Part shown: in pieces, positions 44,408 through 52,086 of the stretch
How positions within the stretch are numbered: the first letter of the stretch is position 1
How the letters are laid out: every line of letters starts with the position of its first letter
Assembly (NCBI GenBank): GCA_041393495.1
Contig: JAWKKA010000007.1
Location: 74,871-138,870 of the forward strand
Reading direction: 5' to 3'
Length of the DNA: 64,000 nucleotides
DNA from: RHKX01 sp041393495
GTDB lineage: Bacteria; Actinomycetota; Thermoleophilia; Solirubrobacterales; 70-9
Translations under genes and position numbers: made by a program
Notes under the pieces: model-generated
What the model saw: the letters and a program-made list of their open reading frames with translations, nothing else
The model's database searches: none
Told to the model about the DNA's origin: nothing

Positions 44408-45861
44408 GCGCCGCTTCCGGTCCCGCCGTCGCGCAGCTCGGCCCGTTTGATCTTGCCGCTCGCCGTCTTCGGCAGCGAGTCGGCGAACTCGACGATCCGC
44501 GGGTACTTGTAGGGGGCGGTCTGGCGCTTGACGTGCTCCTGCAGCTCGGCGGCGAGCTCGGGGCCGGGCTCGCCGTCACGGAGCACGACGATCGCGCGGA
44601 CGACCGAGCCGCGCTCGGGGTCGGGAGCGGCGACCGCCGCCGCCTCGGCGACCGTCGGATGGGAGACGAGCGCCGACTCGACCTCGAACGGGCCGATCCG
44701 GTAGCCGGACGAGAGGATCACGTCGTCGCTGCGGCCCTCGAACCAGAGGTAGCCGTCGTCGTCGGCGCGGACGAGGTCGCCGGTGTGCCACCACTCGCCC
44801 GCGAACGGCTCCGAGCCGATGTAGCCGCTGAAGAAGGTCGGACAGCTCGCGGTCTCGAGCAGGAGCTCGCCGTCGGCGACCCGCAGCCCGATGCCGGGCA
44901 GCGGCAGCCCCATCGACCCGTCGCGGACCGCGCCGCCGGCGAGCGCGCCGGTCAGCGCCCCGGTCTCGGTCTGGCCGTAGCCGTCGTGGATGTCGAGGCC
45001 CATCCCGTCGCGGAACGCCGCGATCACCTCGGCGTTGAGCGGCTCGCCGGCGCTGACGAGCCGGCGCAGGCCGGGGACGGGGCGCAGCTCGGTCCGCTTG
45101 GCGAGCATCCGGTACTCGGTCGGCGCTTGGCAGAGGACGTTGATCCGCTCGCGCTCGCAGATCGCGAGCCGCTCGCCGGGCTCGAAGCGCCCCTCGTGCA
45201 GGTAGGCGGCGGCGCCGGCGAGCCACGGCGCGATGAACGCGTTACGGGCCGACTTCGACCAGCCGCTCGCCGCCGTGCACCAGGCGAGCTCGCCGGGCCG
45301 GGCGCCGAACCAGTGCTCGGCCTGAAGGCGCTGGCCGAGCAGGTAGCGTTGCGGGTGGACGGCGGCGCGGGCCGGCCCCGTCGTCCCCGAGGTGAAGACG
45401 ATCAGGGCCGGGTCGTCGGGGTCGAGGTCGGCGGCGACGGCGGGCGGCTCCTGGGGCCGCTCCTCGTCGAGGATCGCGTGGATCTCGGCGAGGTCGAGAT
45501 AGTCGACGCCGTCGGGGAGCTGGGCGAGCCAGCGCTCCTCGCCGAGCGCGAGCACGGGGCCGGCGACTGAGATCCGGTGGGCGAGATCGGCTCGGCGGAG
45601 CTGGGTGTTGCAGGGCAGGGCGACGGCGCCGATCCGGAAGCACGCGAGCATCGCCAGCACCCACTCGGCGCGGTTGCCGATCAGCGTCATCACGACGTCG
45701 CCGCGGCCGACGCCGCGCGCCTCGAGCGCTCCCGCCAGCCCGGCCGAGCGCGCGTTCAGCTCGCCGAAGCCCCACTCGCGGCGCCGACCCGACTCCTCGA
45801 CGCTGACCATCGCGATCCGCGCCGCCGGGAAGCGCTCGAGTACGTCCGCGCTGAAGTTCAT
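44404..45861 (-). CDS. AMP-forming acyl-CoA synthetase
   Basis: 485 residues, ANL superfamily. Motifs: ALIVFTSGTTGPARAAVHPQ (P-loop), DIHDGYGQTETG, GEWWHTGDLVRADDDGYLWF, DDVILSSGYRIGPFEVE and PKTASGKIKRAELRD with the catalytic Lys. Closest in layout to medium-chain/acetate-like synthetases; substrate open. Unusually short of the usual 520-550 residues at the N-terminus. ATG 45861 gives the complete homologous region. Lies 37 bp after the ferredoxin-like gene. Confidence 0.9.
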   Translation of the reverse strand: MNFSADVLERFPAARIAMVSVEESGRRREWGFGELNARSAGLAGALEARGVGRGDVVMTLIGNRAEWVLAMLACFRIGAVALPCNTQLRRADLAHRISVAGPVLALGEERWLAQLPDGVDYLDLAEIHAILDEERPQEPPAVAADLDPDDPALIVFTSGTTGPARAAVHPQRYLLGQRLQAEHWFGARPGELAWCTAASGWSKSARNAFIAPWLAGAAAYLHEGRFEPGERLAICERERINVLCQAPTEYRMLAKRTELRPVPGLRRLVSAGEPLNAEVIAAFRDGMGLDIHDGYGQTETGALTGALAGGAVRDGSMGLPLPGIGLRVADGELLLETASCPTFFSGYIGSEPFAGEWWHTGDLVRADDDGYLWFEGRSDDVILSSGYRIGPFEVESALVSHPTVAEAAAVAAPDPERGSVVRAIVVLRDGEPGPELAAELQEHVKRQTAPYKYPRIVEFADSLPKTASGKIKRAELRDGGTGSGA

Positions 45862-45898
45862 CGGCCGCGCACGGTAGCGGGCCTCCAACCGCCCCCGG

Positions 45899-46132
45899 TC
45901 AGGCCTCGTAGAGCTTGACGATCCGGATCGTGTCGGCCGGCGCGGCGTCGACGCAGAGGTAGCAGAGCACGCACTCGTCGAGGTTCTCGGACACCAGCGC
46001 CACCCTGCCGTCCGCGACCGCGAAGATGTCGACCGGGCAGACCTCGGCGAGCTTCGCGGCGAGCTCGGCATCGCCGGCGATCGAGTCGTCGACCTCGACG
46101 TCGATGAAGATCCCGTGCAGCTCGCGTCTCAT
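45899..46132 (-). CDS. FixX-like ferredoxin
   Basis: 77 residues. Four Cys placed as in FixX-type ferredoxins: one in EVCPVDIFAVADGR, three in DECVLCYLCVDAAP (CxxCxxC), enough for one 4Fe-4S cluster. FixX proteins usually accept electrons from acyl-CoA dehydrogenase/ETF systems. ATG overlaps the sucD stop by 4 nt, so it is made stoichiometrically with the ligase. The final Cys-Pro is replaced by CVDAAP. Confidence 0.8.
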   Translation of the reverse strand: MRRELHGIFIDVEVDDSIAGDAELAAKLAEVCPVDIFAVADGRVALVSENLDECVLCYLCVDAAPADTIRIVKLYEA

Positions 46133-47040
46133 CGTCCGAGCGCCTCCCTGACGCGATCGGGGATCTCGTCGATCCGCTCGACGACCGGGATCCCGGCCGC
46201 CTCGAGGCGGGCGATCTTCTCGCTCGCCGAGTCCTCCTTGCCCTCGACGATCGTGCCCGCGTGGCCGAAGCTCATCCCCTGCATCTCCGCGTCGTCCATG
46301 AACCGCCCCGCCATGAAGGCGACGATCGGCATCGTCGAGCCGGCGGCCTCGCGCCACTCGACGAGCTCGGCCTCCATCCGCCCGCCGGGCTCGGTGTAGA
46401 TCACGATCGCCTCGGTCTGCGGGTCCTCCTCGAAGAGCGGCATCAGCTCCGCGTAGGTCGAGCCGATGATCGCGTCGCCGCCGATCGAGATCGCGGTCGA
46501 GACGCCGAGGCCGGCTGCGGTCAAGGTCGAGGAGATCTCGGTCGTCATCCCCCCGGAGCGGCTCATGACGCCGACCGGGCCGGGGACGTAGGCCTTCGCG
46601 GCGTCCTTGGCGGGCCCGCCGATGCCGCCCATCTTCGCGACGCCGGGGGCGATCAGCCCGAGGCAGTTGGGGCCGATGATCCGGGCGCCGCGATCGCCGG
46701 CGAACTCGACCATCTCGGCGACGTCGCGGCGCGGGATCCGCTCGGTGACGACCACGATCAGCCCGATGCCGTTCTCGATCGCCTCCATCACAGCGTCCCT
46801 GGTGAAGGCGGGGGGGACCGTCGCCACCGCGCCGTCGATCGGCGCCCCGTGATGGGCGACGGCCTGCTCGACGGTGTCGAAGACGGGGACGCCGTGGACC
46901 TCGCGGCCCTTGCGGCCCGGGGTGACCCCGGCGACGATCCTCGCGCCGTAGTCGAGGCACTCGCGGGTCAGGTTGACCGCTTCGCGCCCGGTGATGCCCT
47001 GGACGATGAAGGTGAAGTCCTTGTCGAGGAGGACGGTCAT
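46129..47040 (-). CDS. sucD: Succinyl-CoA ligase-like alpha subunit
   Basis: 303 residues. CoA-binding Rossmann part (FIVQGITGREAVNLTRECLD; GVTPGRKGREVHGVPVFDTV) and ligase part with the phosphorylated His in MSFGHAGTIVEGKEDSA. IIGPNCLGLIAPGVAKMG and VGVMSRSGGMTTEI are present. Nearly normal length for SucD. The upstream beta-subunit gene carries a frameshift in this assembly. Given the acyl-CoA synthetase and ferredoxin downstream, the pair may serve a dedicated acyl-CoA pathway rather than only the TCA cycle. Confidence 0.9.
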   Translation of the reverse strand: MTVLLDKDFTFIVQGITGREAVNLTRECLDYGARIVAGVTPGRKGREVHGVPVFDTVEQAVAHHGAPIDGAVATVPPAFTRDAVMEAIENGIGLIVVVTERIPRRDVAEMVEFAGDRGARIIGPNCLGLIAPGVAKMGGIGGPAKDAAKAYVPGPVGVMSRSGGMTTEISSTLTAAGLGVSTAISIGGDAIIGSTYAELMPLFEEDPQTEAIVIYTEPGGRMEAELVEWREAAGSTMPIVAFMAGRFMDDAEMQGMSFGHAGTIVEGKEDSASEKIARLEAAGIPVVERIDEIPDRVREALGR

Positions 47041-47067
47041 CGCCAACTCTCTCGCGCTTCGGAGCAA

Positions 47068-47153
47068 GCAGCTTGCAGCTTGCAGCTTGCAGTGGCCGGT
47101 GATCGGGGAGGATCGGCGAGGCGCTGCCCGCTGCCCGCTGCCCGCTGCCCGCT
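47068..47153. repeat. Two different 7-bp microsatellites between sucC and sucD
   Basis: GCAGCTT repeats 3.6 times at 47068-47092; GCTGCCC repeats 4.4 times at 47123-47153, ending at the sucC stop. Between them lies GATCGGGGAGGATCGGCGAG, itself an imperfect 10-bp duplication. On the mRNA strand the first block (GCAAGCTGCAAGC...GCTTGC) can fold on itself. Confidence 0.9.
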
Positions 47154-48357
47154 CATCCCTGCACCTTCCGCACTGCCATGCCGGCCGCCTCCCACATCGA
47201 CACCGAGCGGTCGACGTACTCGACGCCGTAGCGGTCGAGGATCTTGTAGCCCTCGTCCTCCCAGGCCCCCGGGATCCGGAAGATCGCGATCGTCTCGGCC
47301 GGGTCCCTGCCGAGCTCGAGGCAGGCCTTGATGACGCCACGGGCGACGATGTCGACCCGCGTGTTGGAGACGATCGACATCATCACCGCGATCTTCTCGA
47401 CGCCGTCCTTGCTCAGGACCTCTCGGCGAGGCCGCAGGACTTCGCAACCGAGGGGTTGCCGCCGATCTCGGCGTAGTTGGCGGGCTTGCCGCCCTGGCTG
47501 CGGACGGCGTCGGTCAGCGTCAGCGAGCCGCCACCGGCGCCGATCACGAGCCCGATGTTGCCGGTGAAGCCATGGTCCTTGCCCTGGATGACGCCGCGGT
47601 GGTCGGCGGCGTCGATCGCCTTGACGTTGCGCTCGAACTCGCTCGGCTCGTAGAGCTCGCGGGGTTCGGCGAGGTCGACGCCGATCTCCCCGAGCAGCGC
47701 CTTGTGGCGGCCGACGGCCTCGTCCTCCATCTCCATGTGCGCGTCGAGGGCGACGAACGAGCCGTCGGCGAGCCGCGCCAGCGGGTTGATCTCGGCCAGC
47801 GTCATGTCGCAGTCGCGCTGCAGGCGGGCGAGCGCCGCGAGGATGCGGCTCGCGCGGCCGAGCTCCGGACCGGTCATCCCGCAGCGGGCGACGGCCTCCT
47901 TGGCCCTGAACTCGGGGATCGGGTGCAGGTTGGAGAGGTGGGCGCGGCCGACGTGGTCGGGGTGCTCGGCGGCGACCTGCTCGATGTCGATCCCGCCCAT
48001 GTCGCTGAACAGCATCATCGGCCGCTTCGCGCGGCCGTCCCAGAGGACGGCGGCGTAGTACTCCTGCGCGACTTCGGCCTTCGGGTCGACGAGGACGCCG
48101 ACCGGCATGTGGCCGCCGATCTCGAGCTCGAGGATCGCCGCTGCATGGTCGGCCGCCTCCTCGGGGGTGTCGGCGAACCTGACGCCGCCGGCCTTCATCC
48201 GGCCTCCGGTCAGGACCTGCGACTTGACGACGACCGGCCCACCGATCGACTCGGCTACGGTGCGCGCCTCGGTGGCGGTGGTGCAGAAGCCGTACTCGGT
48301 GACCGGGATGCCGGCCTGTTCGACGATCCGGCGTGATTCGAACTCGTAGAAGCGCAT
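47153..48357 (-). CDS. sucC: Succinyl-CoA ligase-like beta subunit, frameshifted
   Basis: ATP-grasp subunit. Frame 1 runs from ATG 48357 through GPVVVKSQVLTGGRMKAGGV, DCDMTLAEINPLARL, GLVIGAGGGSLTLTDAV and AEIGGNPSVAKSCGLAE and stops at 47413. The natural continuation EVLSKDGVEKIAVMMSIVSN ... MWEAAGMAVRKVQG is in another frame and ends at 47153. Inserting one G in the GAGAGG near 47417 restores one open frame of about 402 residues, the usual length. So it is a one-base deletion: assembly error or real inactivation. Divergent from pckG. Confidence 0.85.
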
Positions 48358-48632
48358 GGGTGGTGGGCAGGGCGCCGGCGTCGCGAACGGCGGGCCGAGC
48401 GCCGCGGAACCCTAGCGAAGCCCGGCGCCCGCGGGCCCCGACAGCCGCGACGGCCGTTGGACAGCGGTGCCCGACAGCCGGTTACTGAGCGGGGACAGTG
48501 GGGACTACGGACCCGAGCCCCGATGCTTTGCGCCACAATGAATCCACCCCTACGACTGCACACCGCCGACCCTGCCGACTGCGGGCGGCGCCGACCGGCA
48601 GCATCCCCAGATAGGAGTTGAGCAAGCCCCCG

Positions 48633-50441
48633 ATGACCGACGCAACCGCCGCGCCCGAGGCGCCGACTCAGAACCAGCCCCTCATCGATTGGGTCGAGGA
48701 GATGGCCCAGCTGACCAAGCCGACCTCGATCCACTGGTGCGACGGGTCGGCGGAGGAGTACGACCGGCTCTGCCGCCAGCTCGTCGACGCCGGCACGTTC
48801 CGGACCCTGTCCGACGCCAAGCGGCCGAACTCCTACCTCGCCTGGTCGGACCCTTCGGACGTGGCGCGCGTCGAGGACCGCACCTTCATCTGCTCGGAGA
48901 CGGAAGCGGGCGCCGGCCCGAACAACAACTGGCGCGAGCCGGGCGAGATGAAGGCGGAGCTGCGGGGGCTGTTCGACGGCGCGATGGCGGGCCGGACGAT
49001 GTACGTCGTCCCGTTCTCGATGGGCCCGCTCGGCTCGGACAAGTCGCAGATCGGCGTCCAGGTGACCGACTCGATCTACGTCGTCGTCTCGATGCGGATC
49101 ATGACCCGGATGGGGCAGAAGGCGCTCGCCGACCTCGGCGCCGACGGCGAGTTCGTGCCCTGCGCGCACTCGGTCGGCGATCCGCTCGCCGCCGGCGAGG
49201 AGGACTCGGCCTGGCCGACGAACGCGGAGACGAAGTACATCGTCCACTTCCCGCAGACGCGAGAGATCTGGTCCTACGGCTCCGGCTATGGCGGCAACGC
49301 GCTGCTCGGCAAGAAGTGCCTGGCGCTGCGAATCGCCTCGGTGATGGCCCGCGACGAAGGCTGGATGGCCGAGCACATGCTGATCCTGAAGCTGACCTCG
49401 CCCGAGGGCGAGGTCAAGTACGTCACCGGCGCGTTCCCGTCGGCGTGCGGGAAGACCAACCTGGCGATGATGATCCCGGCGCTCGAGGGCTGGAAGGTCG
49501 AGACGATCGGCGACGACATCGCCTGGATGAAGTTCCACGACGACGGCAAGCTCTACGCGATCAATCCGGAGGCCGGCTTCTTCGGCGTCGCCCCCGGCAC
49601 CAGTGCCGCCACGAACCCGAACGCGATGAAGGCGGTCGCCCGCGACACGATCTTCACCAACTGCGCGCTGACCGACGACGGTGACATCTGGTGGGAGGGG
49701 ATGACGAAGGAGCCGCCCGCCCACCTGATCGACTGGCACGGCAACGACTGGACGCCGGAGTCGGAGGTGACCGCCGCCCATCCGAACGCACGGTTCACCG
49801 TCTCCGCCTCGCAGGCGCCCTCGATGGCGCCGGAGTGGGAGGACCCCGAGGGCGTCCCGATCGACGCGTTCCTGTTCGGCGGCCGCCGCGGCAGCGTCGT
49901 CCCGCTCGTCCGCGAGGCGTTCGACTGGGAGCACGGGGTCTTCCTCGGGATGACGATGTCCTCGGAGATGACCGCGGCCGCGTTCGGCACGGTCGGGCAG
50001 TTGCGCTTCGACCCGTTCGCGATGCTGCCGTTCTGTGGCTACGACCTCGCCGACCACTGCCGTCACTGGCTCGAGATCGGCCGGACCGAGGGCGCCGCGC
50101 TGCCGAAGGTCTTCTACGTCAACTGGTTCCGCAAGGACGCCGACGGCAGGTTCATCTGGCCAGGGTTCGGCGAGAACAGCCGCGTCCTCGAGTGGATCTT
50201 CCGCCGCTGCGACGGCGAGGGCGAGACCGTCGAGACCCCGATCGGCCTCGTCCCGGCGTCCGACGGGATCGACATCGGGGGCCTCGACATCGGCGAGGCC
50301 GAGATGACCGAGCTGCTCACCGTCGACGAGGAGGCGCTCCGCGCCGAGCTCCCGCAGGTCGAGGAGCACCTCGCCCGGTTCGATCGCCTCCCCGATGAGG
50401 TCCGCTCCCAGTTCGACGAGCTGAAGCGCCGGCTCGGCTGA
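48633..50441 (+). CDS. pckG: Phosphoenolpyruvate carboxykinase (GTP)
   Basis: 602 residues. Converts oxaloacetate and GTP to PEP, first committed step of gluconeogenesis. GTP-type signatures: AHSVGDPL, GSGYGGNALLGKKC, P-loop FPSACGKTNLAMM with the reactive Cys, GDDIAWM, INPEAGFFGVAPGTS, and FGGRRGSVVPLV. Complete. AGGAG sits 16 nt before ATG 48633, rather far; a TTG at 48618 is too close to it. The 275-bp region between sucC and pckG starts shows no promoter I can defend. Confidence 0.95.
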   Translation: MTDATAAPEAPTQNQPLIDWVEEMAQLTKPTSIHWCDGSAEEYDRLCRQLVDAGTFRTLSDAKRPNSYLAWSDPSDVARVEDRTFICSETEAGAGPNNNWREPGEMKAELRGLFDGAMAGRTMYVVPFSMGPLGSDKSQIGVQVTDSIYVVVSMRIMTRMGQKALADLGADGEFVPCAHSVGDPLAAGEEDSAWPTNAETKYIVHFPQTREIWSYGSGYGGNALLGKKCLALRIASVMARDEGWMAEHMLILKLTSPEGEVKYVTGAFPSACGKTNLAMMIPALEGWKVETIGDDIAWMKFHDDGKLYAINPEAGFFGVAPGTSAATNPNAMKAVARDTIFTNCALTDDGDIWWEGMTKEPPAHLIDWHGNDWTPESEVTAAHPNARFTVSASQAPSMAPEWEDPEGVPIDAFLFGGRRGSVVPLVREAFDWEHGVFLGMTMSSEMTAAAFGTVGQLRFDPFAMLPFCGYDLADHCRHWLEIGRTEGAALPKVFYVNWFRKDADGRFIWPGFGENSRVLEWIFRRCDGEGETVETPIGLVPASDGIDIGGLDIGEAEMTELLTVDEEALRAELPQVEEHLARFDRLPDEVRSQFDELKRRLG

Positions 50442-50527
50442 GGCAGCGAGGCGCGCCGGCTCCGCGCGCGGGTGGCCTGGGGACCGCGGGCGGCGAAGCG
50501 CGTCAGCCCGCCCGCGAGTTCAAGAAC

Positions 50528-50562
50528 GCAAGAAAGGGGTCGTCTTACGACCCGAACCTTGC
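50528..50562. terminator. Bipartite hairpin between pckG and the protease gene
   Basis: Inner stem GGGTCGT/ACGACCC with loop CTT (50537-50553) nested in an outer stem GCAAG/CTTGC (50528-50532, 50558-50562) with internal loops. Lies between convergent genes and may serve both strands. TTCCTT follows on the plus strand. Confidence 0.65.
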
Positions 50563-50616
50563 ATTCCTTCGGTATCGGGCGCGGCGGGGCGGGTCGCCGG
50601 TCGCGTCCTGCGGCGC

Positions 50617-52074
50617 CTACAGGAACGGCAGCTCGACCGCGAAGCGGCCGGTGCGGGTGAGGCCGCTGACCCGTGCCGTCTCGCCGGTCTCGGCGCCGTC
50701 GACGGCGCGGCAGTAGTCGGCGCGGGTCCGCACCGGCTGGCCGTCGATCGCGGTGACGACGGCGAGCTCGCCCCCGAAGCCCGCATCGGCAGCTTCCGAG
50801 CCGGCGACGGCGTTGTTGACCACGAGCCCCTTGCCGTTGGCGATGAAGTCGAAGCCGAGGAAGCCGATCGAGTCGCCCTGTTCGAGGGTCGGTGCCTGCT
50901 CTTTGAAGAGGTCGACCCCGATCGCGAACCCTTGTTGCTGCGTCTCCAGCGTCGTCAGCGAGTTGATCCCGACGAGGTTGCCGGCGTCATCGACGAGCGG
51001 GCCGCCGGAGTTGCCGTGGTTGATCGCGGCGTCGGTCTGGATCACGTTCGGGTAGCGGCGGATGTCAGGGCTGGCCCCGGCCTCCGAACGGCTCTGCACC
51101 GACTCCTCGACGACCGAGACCGTGCCGGTCGTCGACTGCAGTGGTATCGCCGCGAAGTTCGTGAACTCGTTGCTGGGGTAGCCGATCACGTTGACCTGCT
51201 CGCCCTGCGCGAGGTCGTGCTGAGAGCCGAGCGGCAGCGTCTCGAGCCCGCTCGCGTCGTCGACCTCGAGCATCGCGATGTCGTAACAGGGCGAGTTCGC
51301 GTACAGCGCCGCCGGCCGCGGGCTGTCGCCGGCCAGGACCCGGTAGGTGGTCGTGCCGACCGTCTCCTGGTCGCCGACCACGTGGGCGTTGGTGACGATC
51401 AGGCCCCGGTCTCCGTCGTAGACCCAGCCCGTGCCGCCGCCGACGCTCCTGTCCTCGACCCGGGTCAGCACCCGGACCGTCGAGGGCTTCACCCGGGCGA
51501 TGATCTCGCTCGCCGTCGGTGGCTCCTCGGGGTCGGATGAGAAGAGCCCGGTCACGGCGGCGACGATCGCCGCAGCGGCGACGAGCACGGCGACGACCGC
51601 CAGCAGCGTCGCCCGGCGGACCGAACGCTCGAGCCGGAGTCGCTGGATGACGCTCGAATCGCCCGAGACCATCCGCCGGATCCGCGAGCGCTCGTCCGGC
51701 GCCGGCCGATCGCCCGCGCCGGTTGCTGCGGACGCCGCAGCCCCCGCGCCGGCGACCGCCGCTCCCGTGGCTACCGCAGCCGGCTTCGGCTCGATCCGCA
51801 ACGTGCTGGCGCCGATCCGCAGCGTGTCGCCGGGCGCGAGCGTCACCGGCCGCTCGATCCGGCGGCCGTTCACGAACGTGCCGTTGCTGGAGCCGAGATC
51901 GCCGACCTCGACGCCGGCATCGATCTCCTGCAGGTAGGCGTGCCGGCGCGAGACCTTGGGATCGTCGAGGACGAGGTCGCAGGCGTCGTCGCGGCCGATG
52001 ACGAAGCGCTGCGCAGAGCCGACCTCGAATCGGCGATCGGTGGCCGGGCCGGAGAGGACGATCAGCTCCGCCAT
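50617..52074 (-). CDS. FHA - transmembrane - trypsin-like/PDZ protease
   Basis: 485 residues. Cytoplasmic FHA domain at 1-95 (FVIGRDDACDLVLDDPKVSR and LGSSNGTFVNGRRI), which binds phosphothreonine; a flexible Ala-rich linker; one TM helix about 155-175; external trypsin-like domain with His in VTNAHVVG, Asp in CYDIAMLEVD and Ser in NHGNSGGPLVD; a C-terminal PDZ-like part (SIGFLGFDFIAN...AVVTAIDGQPV). A HtrA/MarP-like layout with an added phospho-reader. Gene lies 12 bp after the Hsp70-like gene in the same operon, divergent from a tandem kinase, the likely source of its phosphothreonine ligand. Confidence 0.92.
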   Translation of the reverse strand: MAELIVLSGPATDRRFEVGSAQRFVIGRDDACDLVLDDPKVSRRHAYLQEIDAGVEVGDLGSSNGTFVNGRRIERPVTLAPGDTLRIGASTLRIEPKPAAVATGAAVAGAGAAASAATGAGDRPAPDERSRIRRMVSGDSSVIQRLRLERSVRRATLLAVVAVLVAAAAIVAAVTGLFSSDPEEPPTASEIIARVKPSTVRVLTRVEDRSVGGGTGWVYDGDRGLIVTNAHVVGDQETVGTTTYRVLAGDSPRPAALYANSPCYDIAMLEVDDASGLETLPLGSQHDLAQGEQVNVIGYPSNEFTNFAAIPLQSTTGTVSVVEESVQSRSEAGASPDIRRYPNVIQTDAAINHGNSGGPLVDDAGNLVGINSLTTLETQQQGFAIGVDLFKEQAPTLEQGDSIGFLGFDFIANGKGLVVNNAVAGSEAADAGFGGELAVVTAIDGQPVRTRADYCRAVDGAETGETARVSGLTRTGRFAVELPFL

Positions 52075-52086
52075 CGTGCCGTCCCT

